Shown: positions 19,361 through 29,115, counted from the stretch's first letter. The stretch is DNA of 64,000 nt from Acetobacter suratthaniensis (GCF_017377745.1 NZ_JAFVMG010000004.1:62001-126000), one strand, 5' to 3'. Notes: a model not told the origin generated them from the sequence alone. Made by a program: numbers and translations.

Positions 19361-19394
19361 AAAAAGGCGCCCGGCTTCATAAAGAGCGGGCGCC
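19361..19394 (-). terminator. Terminator-like hairpin between dnaK and dnaJ
   Basis: On the minus strand GGCGCCCG and CGGGCGCC form a perfect eight-base stem followed by TTTTT (19365-19361). Lying inside the dnaK-dnaJ operon, it would let only part of transcription reach dnaJ, matching the excess of DnaK over DnaJ that cells need. Confidence 0.65.
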
Positions 19395-19408
19395 GGACGC
19401 GCAAGACA

Positions 19409-19431
19409 GGCGGCCATACAAGATGGCCGCC
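19409..19431 (-). other. Second hairpin between dnaK and dnaJ
   Basis: GGCGGCCAT and ATGGCCGCC form a perfect nine-base stem with a five-base loop, 18 bases after the dnaK stop codon. It has no T-run and may protect the 3' end of the processed dnaK message. Confidence 0.6.
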
Positions 19432-19449
19432 TTCTGGAACCTGCGCCGT

Positions 19450-21354
19450 TTACGACTTTTTGTTGTTGTCGTGAACGTCTTCGAAGTCGGCATCGACGAT
19501 TTCGGGCTCGTCGGCCTTAGGAGCTGCGGAAGCCGCACCACCTTCTTCCTGAGCGGCCTTGTAAGCGGCTTCACCCACTTTCATGGCAGCCTGCGTCAGA
19601 TGTTCGGTCGCACTCTTGAGTGCTTCCGCATCCGTGCCTTCCAGAGCAGCCTTGACGGCGGCAATAGCGCTTTCAGCCTCAGCCTTTTCCGCAGCCGGAA
19701 CCTTGTCGCCCGCATCAGCCAGAGATTTTTCGGTCTGATGCACGAGCGCTTCGGCGTTGTTGCGGGCTTCCACCAGTTCGCGCTTGACCTTGTCGGCCTC
19801 GGCGTTGGCTTCGGCATCCTTGACCATCTGATCGATGTCGGAATCGGACAGACCGCCAGAAGCCTGGATCTTGATCTGCTGTTCCTTACCCGTAGCCTTG
19901 TCCTTGGCGGATACGGACACGATGCCGTTGGCGTCAATATCAAACGTGACTTCAATCTGCGGGGTGCCGCGCGGTGCGTTAGGGATACCGGTCAGATCGA
20001 AGTTGCCCAGCAGCTTGTTGTCAGCCGCCATTTCGCGCTCACCCTGGAACACCTTGATGGTGACCGCACCCTGATTATCTTCCGCCGTGGAGAACACCTG
20101 GCTCTTCTTGGTCGGAATGGTGGTGTTGCGGTCGATCAGGCGGGTAAACACGCCACCCAGTGTTTCAATACCGAGCGAAAGCGGCGTTACGTCAAGAAGC
20201 AGAACGTCCTTCACATCGCCCTTGAGCACCGCGCCCTGAATGGCGGCACCAATGGCCACGACTTCATCGGGGTTGACGTTGCGGGCCGGGTCTTTGCCGA
20301 AGAAGGACTTAACCGTGTCGATCACCTTGGGCATGCGGGTCATACCGCCAACCAGAATGACTTCATCAATCTGCGAAGCAGACAGACCGGCATCCTTCAG
20401 CGCTGCCTTGCACGGCTCAAGCGTACGCTGCACCAGATCGTCCACCAGACTTTCCAGCTTTGCGCGGCTCAGCTTCAGCACGAGGTGCTTGGGGCCGGAC
20501 GCATCAGCGGTGATGAACGGCAGGTTGATTTCCGTCTCCTTGGAGGAAGACAGCTCAATCTTGGCCTTTTCGGCGGCTTCCTTCAGGCGCTGGAGAGCCA
20601 GCTTGTCGGAGCGCAGGTCAATACCCTGCTCGCGCTTGAACTCGTCAGCCAGGAACGCGATGATGCGGTTGTCGAAATCTTCACCACCGAGGAAGGTATC
20701 GCCGTTGGTGGATTTGACTTCAATCACGCCATCGGAAATTTCGAGCACGGACACGTCGAAGGTGCCGCCACCCAGATCGTATACCGCAACCGTGCCACCG
20801 CTCTTCTTTTCCAGACCATAGGCCAGAGCAGCCGCTGTCGGCTCGTTGATGATACGCAGGACTTCAAGCCCAGCGATCCTGCCCGCGTCCTTGGTGGCCT
20901 GACGCTGGGCGTCATTGAAGTACGCCGGAACGGTAATAACCGCCTGCGTGACCTTTTCGCCCAGATACGCTTCGGCCGTTTCCTTCATCTTGCCCAGAAC
21001 AAAGGCAGAAATCTGAGACGGCGCGTATTTGGTGCCACGGGCTTCAACCCATGCATCGCCATTGTCGCCCTTGACGATGGAATAGGGCACCAGGCCCTTG
21101 TCCTTCTGGACGGTCGCATCATCAAAGCGGCGGCCAATCAGGCGCTTTACGGCATAAAGCGTGTTGGTCGGGTTGGTAACAGCCTGACGCTTCGCAGCCT
21201 GCCCTACCAGCATTTCACCACCTTCGGTGAAAGCAACCATGGACGGCGTGGTACGCGCGCCCTCGGAGTTCTCGATAACCTTCGTCTCGTTGCCTTCGCG
21301 CACGGCAACGCAGGAGTTGGTGGTGCCGAGATCGATACCGATAACCTTGCTCAT
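19450..21354 (-). CDS. dnaK: Chaperone DnaK (Hsp70)
   Basis: ATP-driven folding chaperone. The 634-residue protein starts [18 protein letters not shown], has the second phosphate loop [18 protein letters not shown], the linker [16 protein letters not shown] and a C-terminal acidic tail ([20 protein letters not shown]) close to the usual EEVDxxx end. I start at 21354 behind AAGGGAG; 27 codons upstream are not family-like. It is the first gene of dnaK-dnaJ-dapB, with grpE upstream on the same strand after 181 bases. I could not find a convincing RpoH or CIRCE element. Confidence 0.98.
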   Translation of the reverse strand: MSKVIGIDLGTTNSCVAVREGNETKVIENSEGARTTPSMVAFTEGGEMLVGQAAKRQAVTNPTNTLYAVKRLIGRRFDDATVQKDKGLVPYSIVKGDNGDAWVEARGTKYAPSQISAFVLGKMKETAEAYLGEKVTQAVITVPAYFNDAQRQATKDAGRIAGLEVLRIINEPTAAALAYGLEKKSGGTVAVYDLGGGTFDVSVLEISDGVIEVKSTNGDTFLGGEDFDNRIIAFLADEFKREQGIDLRSDKLALQRLKEAAEKAKIELSSSKETEINLPFITADASGPKHLVLKLSRAKLESLVDDLVQRTLEPCKAALKDAGLSASQIDEVILVGGMTRMPKVIDTVKSFFGKDPARNVNPDEVVAIGAAIQGAVLKGDVKDVLLLDVTPLSLGIETLGGVFTRLIDRNTTIPTKKSQVFSTAEDNQGAVTIKVFQGEREMAADNKLLGNFDLTGIPNAPRGTPQIEVTFDIDANGIVSVSAKDKATGKEQQIKIQASGGLSDSDIDQMVKDAEANAEADKVKRELVEARNNAEALVHQTEKSLADAGDKVPAAEKAEAESAIAAVKAALEGTDAEALKSATEHLTQAAMKVGEAAYKAAQEEGGAASAAPKADEPEIVDADFEDVHDNNKKS

Positions 21355-21524
21355 GTGTTCTCCCTTCAGCGATTCCCTCTGGCCCGAAGCACCTGAAGGA
21401 ACCCTTCTTGCATCTTTATTTCGGTCAGCCCCCACATCCCCGCCTTATGCCAAGGGAGCGATGCTAACCGACTGACCTGATGTATGGCGGCGTTTTGCCT
21501 TTTTCAAGGCGCGCCGCCCGACAT

Positions 21525-21547
21525 CAGGCGGTTTTTTAACCGGCCTG
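21525..21547 (-). other. Hairpin spanning the grpE stop codon
   Basis: CAGG-C-CGGTT pairs with AACCG-CCTG around an AAAA loop. The grpE TAA begins in the stem and enters the loop. There is no T-run downstream, so termination strength is doubtful. Confidence 0.4.
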
Positions 21548-22123
21548 CCCGCCCTCATGCGCCTTGGCCACAACGACCATGGCAGGCTTGAGCAGACGGC
21601 CATGCAGCGTCCATGTGGGGGTCCATGCCTGCATGACCGTGCCGGGCGTGTGCTCAGCACTGGGCTGTTCAGCCATAGCCTGATGATGGTTGGCGTCAAA
21701 CGGCTTGCCCGCCGGGTCTTCGCAATGAATGCCGTGGCGTTCGAGAATGGAAATAAAGGAGCGTTCCGTGCTTTCGATGCCTTCACGCATCTTGGTCAGC
21801 ACGCTGTCCTCGTCTTCCTGCGCGGGGGGCAGGCTGGACAGGGCGCGGCGCAGATTTTCTGCGACCTCAACCACGTCACGGGCGAATTTCTGCACCGCGT
21901 ACTGGCGCGCATCTTCCACATCGCGCTTCGCGCGGGCCAGAAGATTCTGGTTTTCCGCCTCGGCGCGCAGCCATTTTTCCTTGAACTCCGTTACGGACTG
22001 TTCAAGCTCTGCAATACGGGCGTCCGATCCCGGCGCGGCGTCATCCTGCCGGGGGGTGGACTGTTCGGCCTGGCCCGGCTCGACCGGTGCCTCGACCTGT
22101 GAGGGGTCTGTATCGTGCGTCAT
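21536..22123 (-). CDS. grpE: Nucleotide exchange factor GrpE
   Basis: Exchanges ADP for ATP on DnaK. The 195-residue protein has an acidic disordered N-terminus, a long coiled coil (IAELEQSVTEFKEKWLRAEAENQNL, cut here only by convention), the RDVVEVAENLRRAL region and the beta-rich head ending PAMVVVAKAH. I start at the ATG at 22123; the frame extends further upstream but with non-conserved sequence, and the ribosome site is weak. It diverges from chvI across 188 bases. Confidence 0.92.
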   Translation of the reverse strand: MTHDTDPSQVEAPVEPGQAEQSTPRQDDAAPGSDARIAELEQSVTEFKEKWLRAEAENQNLLARAKRDVEDARQYAVQKFARDVVEVAENLRRALSSLPPAQEDEDSVLTKMREGIESTERSFISILERHGIHCEDPAGKPFDANHHQAMAEQPSAEHTPGTVMQAWTPTWTLHGRLLKPAMVVVAKAHEGGQAG

Positions 22124-22311
22124 ATCCAAAGAAGTAGGCAACGCCGCCGCCGCCGACAAGACCTCTCGCGCATGAAACTCCCCTGAACCGGCGCACCGGC
22201 CCCGTGCTGGGGCAAAAAAGCGTGTCATTCCGCCACGCCCCCTTGGCATGCCACCCCTGCAAAGCCTAATCTGGCGTGCTTGCGCCGTTGCCGGGAAGGA
22301 AAACAAGACCA

Positions 22312-23025
22312 ATGACAGAGCGCACCAAGCAGACAATTGCTCTGGTTGATGACGACCGCAACATCCTGACCTCGGTTCAGATGACCCTTGAGGCTGAAGG
22401 ATTCAATGTCCGCACCTACACGGATGGCGAGGCCGCCCTGCAAGGGCTGACCGCCTATCCGGTGGATCTGGCCGTGCTCGACATCAAGATGCCCCGCATG
22501 GACGGCATGGAGCTTTTACAGCGCCTGCGTACCCGTTCGAATCTGCCGGTTATCTTCCTGTCCTCGAAAAACGAGGAGGTAGATCAGCTCATGGGCCTGC
22601 GCCTCGGGGCGGATGACTACATTACCAAGCCTTTCTCACAGCGGCTTCTGCTTGAGCGTATCCGTGCCCTGCTGCGGCGTAACGAGGCCAGCAAGGCCGA
22701 AGCCAGCGGTGCGCCCGCAGGCGGCGCGCTGAGCCGGGGCGATCTGTCGCTTGATGAACTGCGCCACAAATGCACCTGGCGCGGGCAGGATGTACCGCTG
22801 ACGGTTACCGAGTTCCTGCTGGTCAAAACACTGGCGCTGCGTCCGGGGCTGGTCAAATCGCGCGATCAGCTCATTGATGCGGCCTATGGCGATACCGTTT
22901 ATGTGGATGACCGCACCATCGACAGCCACATCAAGCGCGTGCGCAAGAAATTCCGGCAGGTCGATGATGATTTCAACCAGATCGAAACCCTGTACGGTAT
23001 CGGCTACCGCTACCGCGAGGACTGA
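22312..23025 (+). CDS. chvI: Response regulator ChvI
   Basis: OmpR-type DNA-binding response regulator; partner of ChvG, which in rhizobia and Agrobacterium responds to acid and envelope stress. The 237-residue protein has a receiver domain ([20 protein letters not shown]; phospho-acceptor Asp in [30 protein letters not shown]) and a winged-helix domain ([19 protein letters not shown]). The ATG at 22312 follows GGAAGGAAAA; a GTG at 22276 is less likely. The kinase gene begins nine bases after the stop. Confidence 0.92.
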   Translation: MTERTKQTIALVDDDRNILTSVQMTLEAEGFNVRTYTDGEAALQGLTAYPVDLAVLDIKMPRMDGMELLQRLRTRSNLPVIFLSSKNEEVDQLMGLRLGADDYITKPFSQRLLLERIRALLRRNEASKAEASGAPAGGALSRGDLSLDELRHKCTWRGQDVPLTVTEFLLVKTLALRPGLVKSRDQLIDAAYGDTVYVDDRTIDSHIKRVRKKFRQVDDDFNQIETLYGIGYRYRED

Positions 23026-23034
23026 CCCACACTC

Positions 23035-24867
23035 ATGACAGACCGGCCCCCCTTTCTGGCGCCGCTGTCCCGCCGCGTGGATTCGCTGCGCCACCTGCGC
23101 GTGCCCGGCCGACGCCCCCAAAAGGGGGTGGAGGCTACCGCTGCCTATCAGGCTTCGCGCACACGGCTGGTCTCTCCGCTCATGCGGCGTATTCTGCTGG
23201 TCAATATGCTGCCACTCGCGCTGCTGGGCGTGACCGTGCTGTTTTTAGGCCAGTTCCGTAACAGCCTGCTGGCCTCCGAGGTATCCGGGCTGCGTGAGCA
23301 GGCCCGTATTTACGCGGGTGCGCTGGGGCAGAGTGCCGTACGCGCCACCCGCCCCCGCATAAGCGGCGGCACGCAGGACAAAAACTACGCGCTGGAAACC
23401 GCACTGGCCCGCCCGCTGCTGCAACGCCTGACAGAACCCAGCCCCGCCGCCCATGCGCGCCTGTTCGGGCCAGACGGGCGGCTTGTGGCGGACAATCTGA
23501 TTGATATTTCAGATTCGCCTGATATTCCGCTCACCTTTTCGCCCTCCACGCACCATGCGCGGGCCATCAACATGCCTGCCCCCACAGCGTATGAGCGTTT
23601 CCTGTCATGGCTGTGGGCCAGCCATAATCCGCGTATCGTCACGCTGGATACGGATGAGGAAGACACGCCCGACCACCCGCCCGGCCCGCCAGAAGATAAC
23701 GGCGACCCCACAACCCCCTCCACCAACAGGCCCACACCCGAAACACCACCCTATATCCGCCGCACGGCACAGGGCCGCCTGCTGATTACCGTGGCGGAGC
23801 CGGTCATTCATGATGGCGGGACGGTCGGCGTTGTGCAGCTTACGCGCATGGCGTGGCAGGTGGACCGCTCACTCTTTACCATCCGCTCCACCATTCTCTC
23901 GCTGTTCCTGATGGCTCTGGTGCTGACGGTGCTGCTGTCGTGGTATCTCTCGCTGACCATCGCCCGCCCGCTACTACGCCTTGCGGCCTCAGCACAGGTC
24001 ATGCGCGATACAACAGGACGCACCGGCACCGTGCCCGCCCGCCTGCTGGCCCGCCGCGACGAAATCGGTGATCTGGCGCGCGCCCTGCAAGCCAGCGCAC
24101 AGGCTCTATGGAAGCGCATGGATGCGATCGAACGTTTTGCGGCTGATGTCAGCCACGAAATCAAAAACCCGCTCTCCTCCATCCGTTCTGCTATTGAAAC
24201 CCTGCTCCGCATTGAAGATCTGAACCAGCAGCGCCGCCTTCTGACGATCATCAATGCTGACGTACGCCGCCTTGACCGGCTGATTACCGATATTTCGGAC
24301 GCCAGCCGTCTGGATGCGGAAATGTCCCGCGCCAAGGCCACCCCGGTTGAAATCGCCCCCCTGCTGGGCGTGTTGGCGGAAATTCATCAGGCCACCCGTC
24401 AGGAGGGCCAGCCCATCATCGTCACCAACATCACCGAGGATGCCCCCGACCACCCGCTGTGCGTACTGGCGGTGGAAGACCGGCTTGTGCAGGTTCTGCG
24501 TAACCTGATCGGCAACGCCATCTCGTTCTCTCCCCCCAATGGCCGCATTGTTCTGAGTGCGATGGAAACCGGCAAAATGGTTAGCCTGTCCGTTGCGGAT
24601 GAAGGGCCGGGCATTCCGCAGGCCAAACTCGATTCCATTTTCGACCGTTTTTACTCCGAGCGCCCCAAAGACGAGAATTTCGGGCAGCACTCCGGGCTTG
24701 GCCTGTCCATTAGCCGTCAGATCATCGAGGCTCTGCATGGCACGATCAGCGTAGAAAATCTGCTCGACCGGCAAGGAGCCGTTACGGGCGCGTGCTTCAC
24801 GATCCGCCTGCCACGCGCCACACCGCTGCCGCGTCAGGGCAAGGGGGCCGCGCCACGCCGTGACTGA
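23035..24867 (+). CDS. chvG: Sensor histidine kinase ChvG
   Basis: Inner-membrane sensor paired with ChvI. The 610-residue protein has a cytoplasmic N-terminus, a membrane helix (about residues 56-76), a periplasmic sensor region containing a Pro/Thr/Asp-rich low-complexity insert (about 205-240), a second membrane helix, HAMP, the phospho-acceptor histidine in FAADVSHEIKNPLSSIRSA, and ATPase boxes (LIGNAISFSPPNG, VADEGPGIP, GLGLSISRQI). In many alphaproteobacteria hprK and PTS genes follow; here a sulfotransferase gene overlaps the last eight bases. Confidence 0.92.
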   Translation: MTDRPPFLAPLSRRVDSLRHLRVPGRRPQKGVEATAAYQASRTRLVSPLMRRILLVNMLPLALLGVTVLFLGQFRNSLLASEVSGLREQARIYAGALGQSAVRATRPRISGGTQDKNYALETALARPLLQRLTEPSPAAHARLFGPDGRLVADNLIDISDSPDIPLTFSPSTHHARAINMPAPTAYERFLSWLWASHNPRIVTLDTDEEDTPDHPPGPPEDNGDPTTPSTNRPTPETPPYIRRTAQGRLLITVAEPVIHDGGTVGVVQLTRMAWQVDRSLFTIRSTILSLFLMALVLTVLLSWYLSLTIARPLLRLAASAQVMRDTTGRTGTVPARLLARRDEIGDLARALQASAQALWKRMDAIERFAADVSHEIKNPLSSIRSAIETLLRIEDLNQQRRLLTIINADVRRLDRLITDISDASRLDAEMSRAKATPVEIAPLLGVLAEIHQATRQEGQPIIVTNITEDAPDHPLCVLAVEDRLVQVLRNLIGNAISFSPPNGRIVLSAMETGKMVSLSVADEGPGIPQAKLDSIFDRFYSERPKDENFGQHSGLGLSISRQIIEALHGTISVENLLDRQGAVTGACFTIRLPRATPLPRQGKGAAPRRD

Positions 24868-26284
24868 GGCCACCGCCAAAAGTCCAAAGCCTGAACAGGC
24901 GTCCGCCATCCCCCCCGATGTGGAGCGCGCCCGTCACGCAGTTGAAGCCCTCGTAAGCCAGAACCGTTTAGACGACGCCATAGCCTGCTACCGTGGCGTG
25001 CTGGCCCGGCACCCCCGGCTCAGTGGCGTGCATGCTGCCATCGGAGCCCTTTTGCGCAGGCAGGGCCACCATGAGCAGGCTTTGCAGGCTCTGGAAACCG
25101 CCTACAGCCTGCAACCGAACGATCCCTCGCTGCACACCTGTCTGGCCGTGGTGTTGCAAGAAATGGGCAGGATTGACGAAGCCGCCGCCCAGTTCCGCCA
25201 CGCAATCGCGCTGGCCCCGGATGAGCCCGCTCATTACCTCGGCCTTGTGCGCCTGCAAGCCCTCAAGGCGGAAGACCCCGCACTGGCCGCCCTGCACCGG
25301 CTTGCCGCACAGGAATCCAGCCTCACCCCTTCCCGCCGGGCCAGCCTGCATTTTGCACTCGGCAAGGCCATGACCGACACCGGCGCCCCGCAAGCCGGGT
25401 TCAGCCACATTCTGCGCGCCAACGCCCTGCGCCGGGCCAGCCTGTCGTATGATGAACAAACCGTTCTGGGGGCCATGCGGCAGGTTGGCACGCATTATAC
25501 AGCCGCCATGATGGCCTTGCCCCAAACAGGCCACTCTTCAGCCCAGCCGGTTTTTATTGTGGGTATGCCACGTTCGGGATCAACGCTGGTCGAGCAGATT
25601 CTGGCCAGCCACCCGGAGGCCTATGGTGCTGGAGAGGTCAGTACGCTGGTCGATACCATCAAGGAGGCTGCCAGACGCAACCCCGCATGGAAAAGCCCCA
25701 TGCCTTTCAGCACGTTAAGCGAGACAGACTGTCTGGCCACCGCCGAGGATTATCTCGCCCGGATGAACCGTCTGGCCGTAGACTGGACAGGCACAGCACC
25801 GCCCCGGCTGATCGTGAACAAGATGCTGGATAATTTCGTTCATATCGGGCTGATCCTCCGGCTCTGGCCCAAGGCGCGGATCATCCACACCCTGCGTGAT
25901 CCGATCGACACCTGCCTGTCGTGCTTTTCGATCCCGTTCGATCATCTGGATTTCACGTTCGATCTGGGAGAACTGGGCCGCTATTACCGGCAGTACCGCG
26001 CCCTAATGGCGCATTGGGAGCAGATACTCCCCGCCGGCACGATCCTGAACGTACAGTACGAAGATCTGGTGCAAAACCTGCCGCACCATGCCCAGCGGAT
26101 TACGACCTATTGTGGCCTGCTCTGGAATCCGGCCTGCCTGCGTTTTCATGAAAACCGGCGGATCGTGCGTACATCCAGTCTGGCGCAGGTACGCACGCCC
26201 CTTTACCGCTCGGCCCTGCACCGCTGGCGCCCGGATGATGAAAGCCTGCGCCCGCTACTGGACGGACTGGGCCGGACGCCCTGA
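24860..26284 (+). CDS. TPR-repeat sulfotransferase family protein
   Basis: A 474-residue protein with N-terminal tetratricopeptide repeats (about residues 20-150; helices such as LDDAIACYRGVLARHP and IDEAAAQFRHAIALAP) joined to a PAPS-dependent sulfotransferase domain. The 5'-phosphosulfate loop is VGMPRSGSTLVEQIL, and a 3'-phosphate region is suggested by HTLRDPIDTCLSCF. The GTG start overlaps the chvG stop by eight bases, so it is translated with the two-component system. The acceptor is unknown; TPR-sulfotransferases are common in alphaproteobacteria and may act on lipids, sugars or proteins. Confidence 0.85.
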   Translation: MTEATAKSPKPEQASAIPPDVERARHAVEALVSQNRLDDAIACYRGVLARHPRLSGVHAAIGALLRRQGHHEQALQALETAYSLQPNDPSLHTCLAVVLQEMGRIDEAAAQFRHAIALAPDEPAHYLGLVRLQALKAEDPALAALHRLAAQESSLTPSRRASLHFALGKAMTDTGAPQAGFSHILRANALRRASLSYDEQTVLGAMRQVGTHYTAAMMALPQTGHSSAQPVFIVGMPRSGSTLVEQILASHPEAYGAGEVSTLVDTIKEAARRNPAWKSPMPFSTLSETDCLATAEDYLARMNRLAVDWTGTAPPRLIVNKMLDNFVHIGLILRLWPKARIIHTLRDPIDTCLSCFSIPFDHLDFTFDLGELGRYYRQYRALMAHWEQILPAGTILNVQYEDLVQNLPHHAQRITTYCGLLWNPACLRFHENRRIVRTSSLAQVRTPLYRSALHRWRPDDESLRPLLDGLGRTP

Positions 26285-26332
26285 CAGCTACGGGCTGAAC
26301 GCTCTGTTAAACACCTGTGCCCGGCTACGCGC

Positions 26333-26725
26333 TCAGGCGAACGCGTTTTCCATTTCATCCGCCTGCTGCACACTCAGCGAGCAGGTAATGGCAGGCCCAC
26401 GGTTGCGACCTGTATCCTTGAGCCACATAAAACTCATGGACGGTGACGTCGTGGGGAAAAACTGCCTGAAAACCGGCAGGCAGGACATCAACCCATCCGG
26501 GTCAGCAATCGTGCAGGCGAAATGGGTGACATCGCGCATGGCCAGCCCTTCTTCCGCCAACAGTTCAGCACCCTGTTCCAGAGCAAGGCGGCACTGTTCC
26601 ACCACATCCTGCCCCTGACAATCCGTTGCCCTCAGGCCGCTGCATGTCAGCCCATCCTGAGTATGCTGGACACGGGGCCTATACGCACCCTTTGTCCCAC
26701 CCTGCGTGTTCTTGCTATTTTTCAT
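26333..26725 (-). CDS. Rid (YjgF/YER057c) family protein
   Basis: A 130-residue protein of the chorismate-mutase-like Rid fold, related to enamine/imine deaminases. The core VVEQCRLALEQGAELLAEEG and DVTHFACTIADPDG match the family layout. The N-terminus is diverged and I cannot see the full arginine motif of true RidA, so deaminase activity is uncertain. The start at 26725 lacks a good ribosome site; a TTG at 26809 would give a longer, non-conserved leader. It converges with the sulfotransferase gene and diverges from rapZ. Confidence 0.65.
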   Translation of the reverse strand: MKNSKNTQGGTKGAYRPRVQHTQDGLTCSGLRATDCQGQDVVEQCRLALEQGAELLAEEGLAMRDVTHFACTIADPDGLMSCLPVFRQFFPTTSPSMSFMWLKDTGRNRGPAITCSLSVQQADEMENAFA

Positions 26726-26967
26726 CACGGGCTGAGGATGTAAGCCAGCCTTGACCCAACGGCAAATTTTTCTTTTTTTAAGGACTTGGATAGAGTTCCG
26801 ACCGAGCAACAGATGTGATCAGGTGATAGCTGACCTGAACATAATTTTCTCTCAAAACAGGCGAAACCACGGTAACATGATGAAAGCGGTTTCCTGACGA
26901 TGTGGAACGAAACACGCCTGTACCCCTTTGTTGTGTATCAGGTCATAATTCAAAGGAATACCAACCG
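26726..26967. other. Divergent Rid-rapZ intergenic region
   Basis: These 242 bases are richer in A and T than the surroundings, including a T-run near 26767-26779. No coding frame or RNA gene is evident. A CATAAT at 26944 close to the rapZ start lacks a matching -35 box. Confidence 0.35.
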
Positions 26968-27951
26968 ATGAATACGGCGGACGACACATCAGCCCCGCGC
27001 CGTATCCTGCTGGTTTCCGGCCTTTCCGGCGCAGGAAAATCATCCATTTTACGGATTCTCGAAGACCTCGACCACGAGGTGATCGACAATCCGCCCCTAG
27101 GCATGCTCGATGAGATCGTGGCCCGTGCCGAGCGCCCGGTCGCAATCGGCGTGGATTCGCGCACTCGTGGGTTTGATGCCCATGCCGTGCTGGATGCCAT
27201 GGCCCGGCTGCGGCTCAACCCGCAGCTACGCGTGGAGCTGATTTACGCCACAGCAGAAGAAAACGTGCTGCTGCGCCGCTACACCGCCACACGCAGGCGG
27301 CACCCACTGGCCCCGCATGGGAGCATTTCCGAGGGAATCGAGGCGGAAATAGCCCTGACTGCCCCCCTACGGGCCGCAGCTGATCTGGTGATCGACACCA
27401 CGGACATGCCTCCCCCCGAACTGCGCCGGTTTGTGGAAAGCCGTTTCAGTCCGTGGGAAGGTGAAGGCGATGAGGGTCTGACCGTTTCACTGATGTCGTT
27501 CGCCTACCCGGCTGGCCTGCCGCGCGAGGCCGATATTGTGCTCGACGCGCGCTTTCTGCGTAACCCGCATTATGTTTCCGAGCTGGCCCCCAAAACCGGA
27601 CTGGATGCCGACGTGGCCGACTACGTGGCCGCAGACCCCGACTACCTGCCCTTTTTGCAGCAGATCCACGCCATGCTTCAACTGGTACTGCCGCGCTTTG
27701 TGCAGGAAGGCAAAAAATACGCCACCATCGCCATTGGCTGCTCTGGTGGGCGGCACCGCTCCGTAACCATTGTTGAAGCACTGGCGCTGCGGCTGGCGGC
27801 CCCCGATGGCATGGGTGCTTATGAAGGATCAGGCCACTGGCCAATCATGATCATGCACCGCGAACTGGCCCGTCTGGGCCTGAACACGTGGCGCTGGGCC
27901 AGAAAGCCAGTGGAAACCTTCAAGGCCGATACCGCGAGCCTGTCGGTCTGA
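26968..27951 (+). CDS. rapZ: RNase adapter / nucleotide-binding protein RapZ
   Basis: The 327-residue protein has the Walker A LLVSGLSGAGKSSILRILED at the start, the VDSRTRGF motif and the C-terminal signature IGCSGGRHRSVTIVEALA. In E. coli RapZ guides RNase E to a small RNA controlling amino-sugar synthesis; in other bacteria the homologue YvcJ has a less clear role. I start at 26968 behind AAAGGAA. In many alphaproteobacteria rapZ lies between hprK and PTS genes next to chvIG; that neighbourhood is only partly kept here. Confidence 0.92.
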   Translation: MNTADDTSAPRRILLVSGLSGAGKSSILRILEDLDHEVIDNPPLGMLDEIVARAERPVAIGVDSRTRGFDAHAVLDAMARLRLNPQLRVELIYATAEENVLLRRYTATRRRHPLAPHGSISEGIEAEIALTAPLRAAADLVIDTTDMPPPELRRFVESRFSPWEGEGDEGLTVSLMSFAYPAGLPREADIVLDARFLRNPHYVSELAPKTGLDADVADYVAADPDYLPFLQQIHAMLQLVLPRFVQEGKKYATIAIGCSGGRHRSVTIVEALALRLAAPDGMGAYEGSGHWPIMIMHRELARLGLNTWRWARKPVETFKADTASLSV

Positions 27952-27958
27952 TACGGCC

Positions 27959-29035
27959 TCAGCCGGTCGTACTCTGATCAAACAGGCCGCCAGTGGCAAA
28001 ATGCGCTTTCTGGGCTGCGGCCCATCCACCAAGGCTGGCGATATCAAACAACGGAACATCGGTAAAACGTGTCCGGTTGGCAGCAAGGCAGGCGGGATCG
28101 ACCGGGCGAAAATAATGCTGTGCGCCAATGGCCTGCCCTGCGGGGGTAAACAGGTAGCGCAGATAGGCCTCAGCCACAGCCCGCGTGCCGTGACGCTCCA
28201 CATTCCGGTCCACCACCGCCACAGGCGGTTCAGCAAGAATGCTGATGGAGGGGACGATAATTTCGAAATGCCCCGGTGCAAGCTGCTGGCTGGCCAGAAG
28301 GGCTTCGTTTTCCCATGCCAGCAGCACATCGCCAAAGCCACGCTGCACAAATGTATTGGTAGCCCCACGCGCACCGGTATCCAGCACAGGCACATGGCGG
28401 AACAGAGCGCGCATATAGGCACGCGCCGCAGCTTCAGACCCACCAGAGCGCCGCAGGGCTGCCCCCCAGGCTGCCATGTAGTTCCAGCGCGCCCCACCCG
28501 ATGTTTTGGGGTTGGGGGTTACAACCCGCACGCCCGGCCGCACAAGGTCTGGCCAGTCATGAATCCCCAGCGGATTACCGCGCCGCACCAGAAAAACGAT
28601 CGTGCTGGTATAGGGTACCGCTCCGTGCGGCAACCGGGTGCGCCAGTCCGCGCCAATCAGGCCATACTGCGCCAGCAGGTCTATATCGCGCGACAGACCA
28701 AGACTGACGATATCGGCTGGCACACCTTCCAGCACGGAGCGCGCCTGCGCCCCCGACCCGCCATTGGACGTACGCACCACAAGATCACTGCCCGAGGGAG
28801 CGGTTTTCTGCCAGTCTGCCACAAAGGCCCGACTGATATCGGCATACAGGCCACGCGTGGGGTCGTAGGAAACATTGAGCAGGGCATGCGCCTGCTCCGC
28901 CGCATCTGGTCTCGCGTGTGAAACGCCACCCGCACCAGCCAGCGCCACCGAAGACAAGGCAATGCCCGAAGCCGCCCCTGCCCCTGACACAGCCGTACGC
29001 CACAAAAACCCGCGCCGTGATAGGGTGACAGACAC
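27959..29035 (-). CDS. Sulfate/thiosulfate-type periplasmic binding protein with a Tat-like signal
   Basis: A 358-residue ABC-transporter solute receptor of the Sbp/CysP family: LLNVSYDPTRGLYADISRAF, TSNGGSGAQARSVLEG, ADIVSLGLSRDID, and VVTPNPKTSGGARWNYMAAW are diagnostic of sulfate binding. The N-terminus reads LSRRGFLW followed by a hydrophobic stretch, a twin-arginine motif that suggests Tat export. I start at GTG 29035, seven bases after a strong GGAG site. No permease or ATPase gene is nearby, so it is an orphan receptor in this window. It converges with rapZ. Confidence 0.9.
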   Translation of the reverse strand: MSVTLSRRGFLWRTAVSGAGAASGIALSSVALAGAGGVSHARPDAAEQAHALLNVSYDPTRGLYADISRAFVADWQKTAPSGSDLVVRTSNGGSGAQARSVLEGVPADIVSLGLSRDIDLLAQYGLIGADWRTRLPHGAVPYTSTIVFLVRRGNPLGIHDWPDLVRPGVRVVTPNPKTSGGARWNYMAAWGAALRRSGGSEAAARAYMRALFRHVPVLDTGARGATNTFVQRGFGDVLLAWENEALLASQQLAPGHFEIIVPSISILAEPPVAVVDRNVERHGTRAVAEAYLRYLFTPAGQAIGAQHYFRPVDPACLAANRTRFTDVPLFDIASLGGWAAAQKAHFATGGLFDQSTTG

Positions 29036-29115
29036 GCTCAACTCTCCTTCCCGCCCGCAACTGACCAGCCACAGGCGTGGCACAAAACTTCAAAAAAACT
29101 ATTCAGCCAAGCTAT

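Noticed and set aside
19423-21396. Very long open frame on the plus strand opposite dnaK
   Set aside because: Mirror frame of a highly expressed GC-rich gene; the product is Gly/Arg/Leu-biased with no domain, and dnaK is certain.
21355-21535. CIRCE or RpoH promoter before dnaK
   Set aside because: TTAGCATCGCTC resembles half of CIRCE and CCTTGG resembles an RpoH -35, but the other halves are missing.
26726-26809. Longer N-terminus for the Rid-family protein from a TTG
   Set aside because: The added residues are basic and unlike the family, and no ribosome site precedes the TTG.
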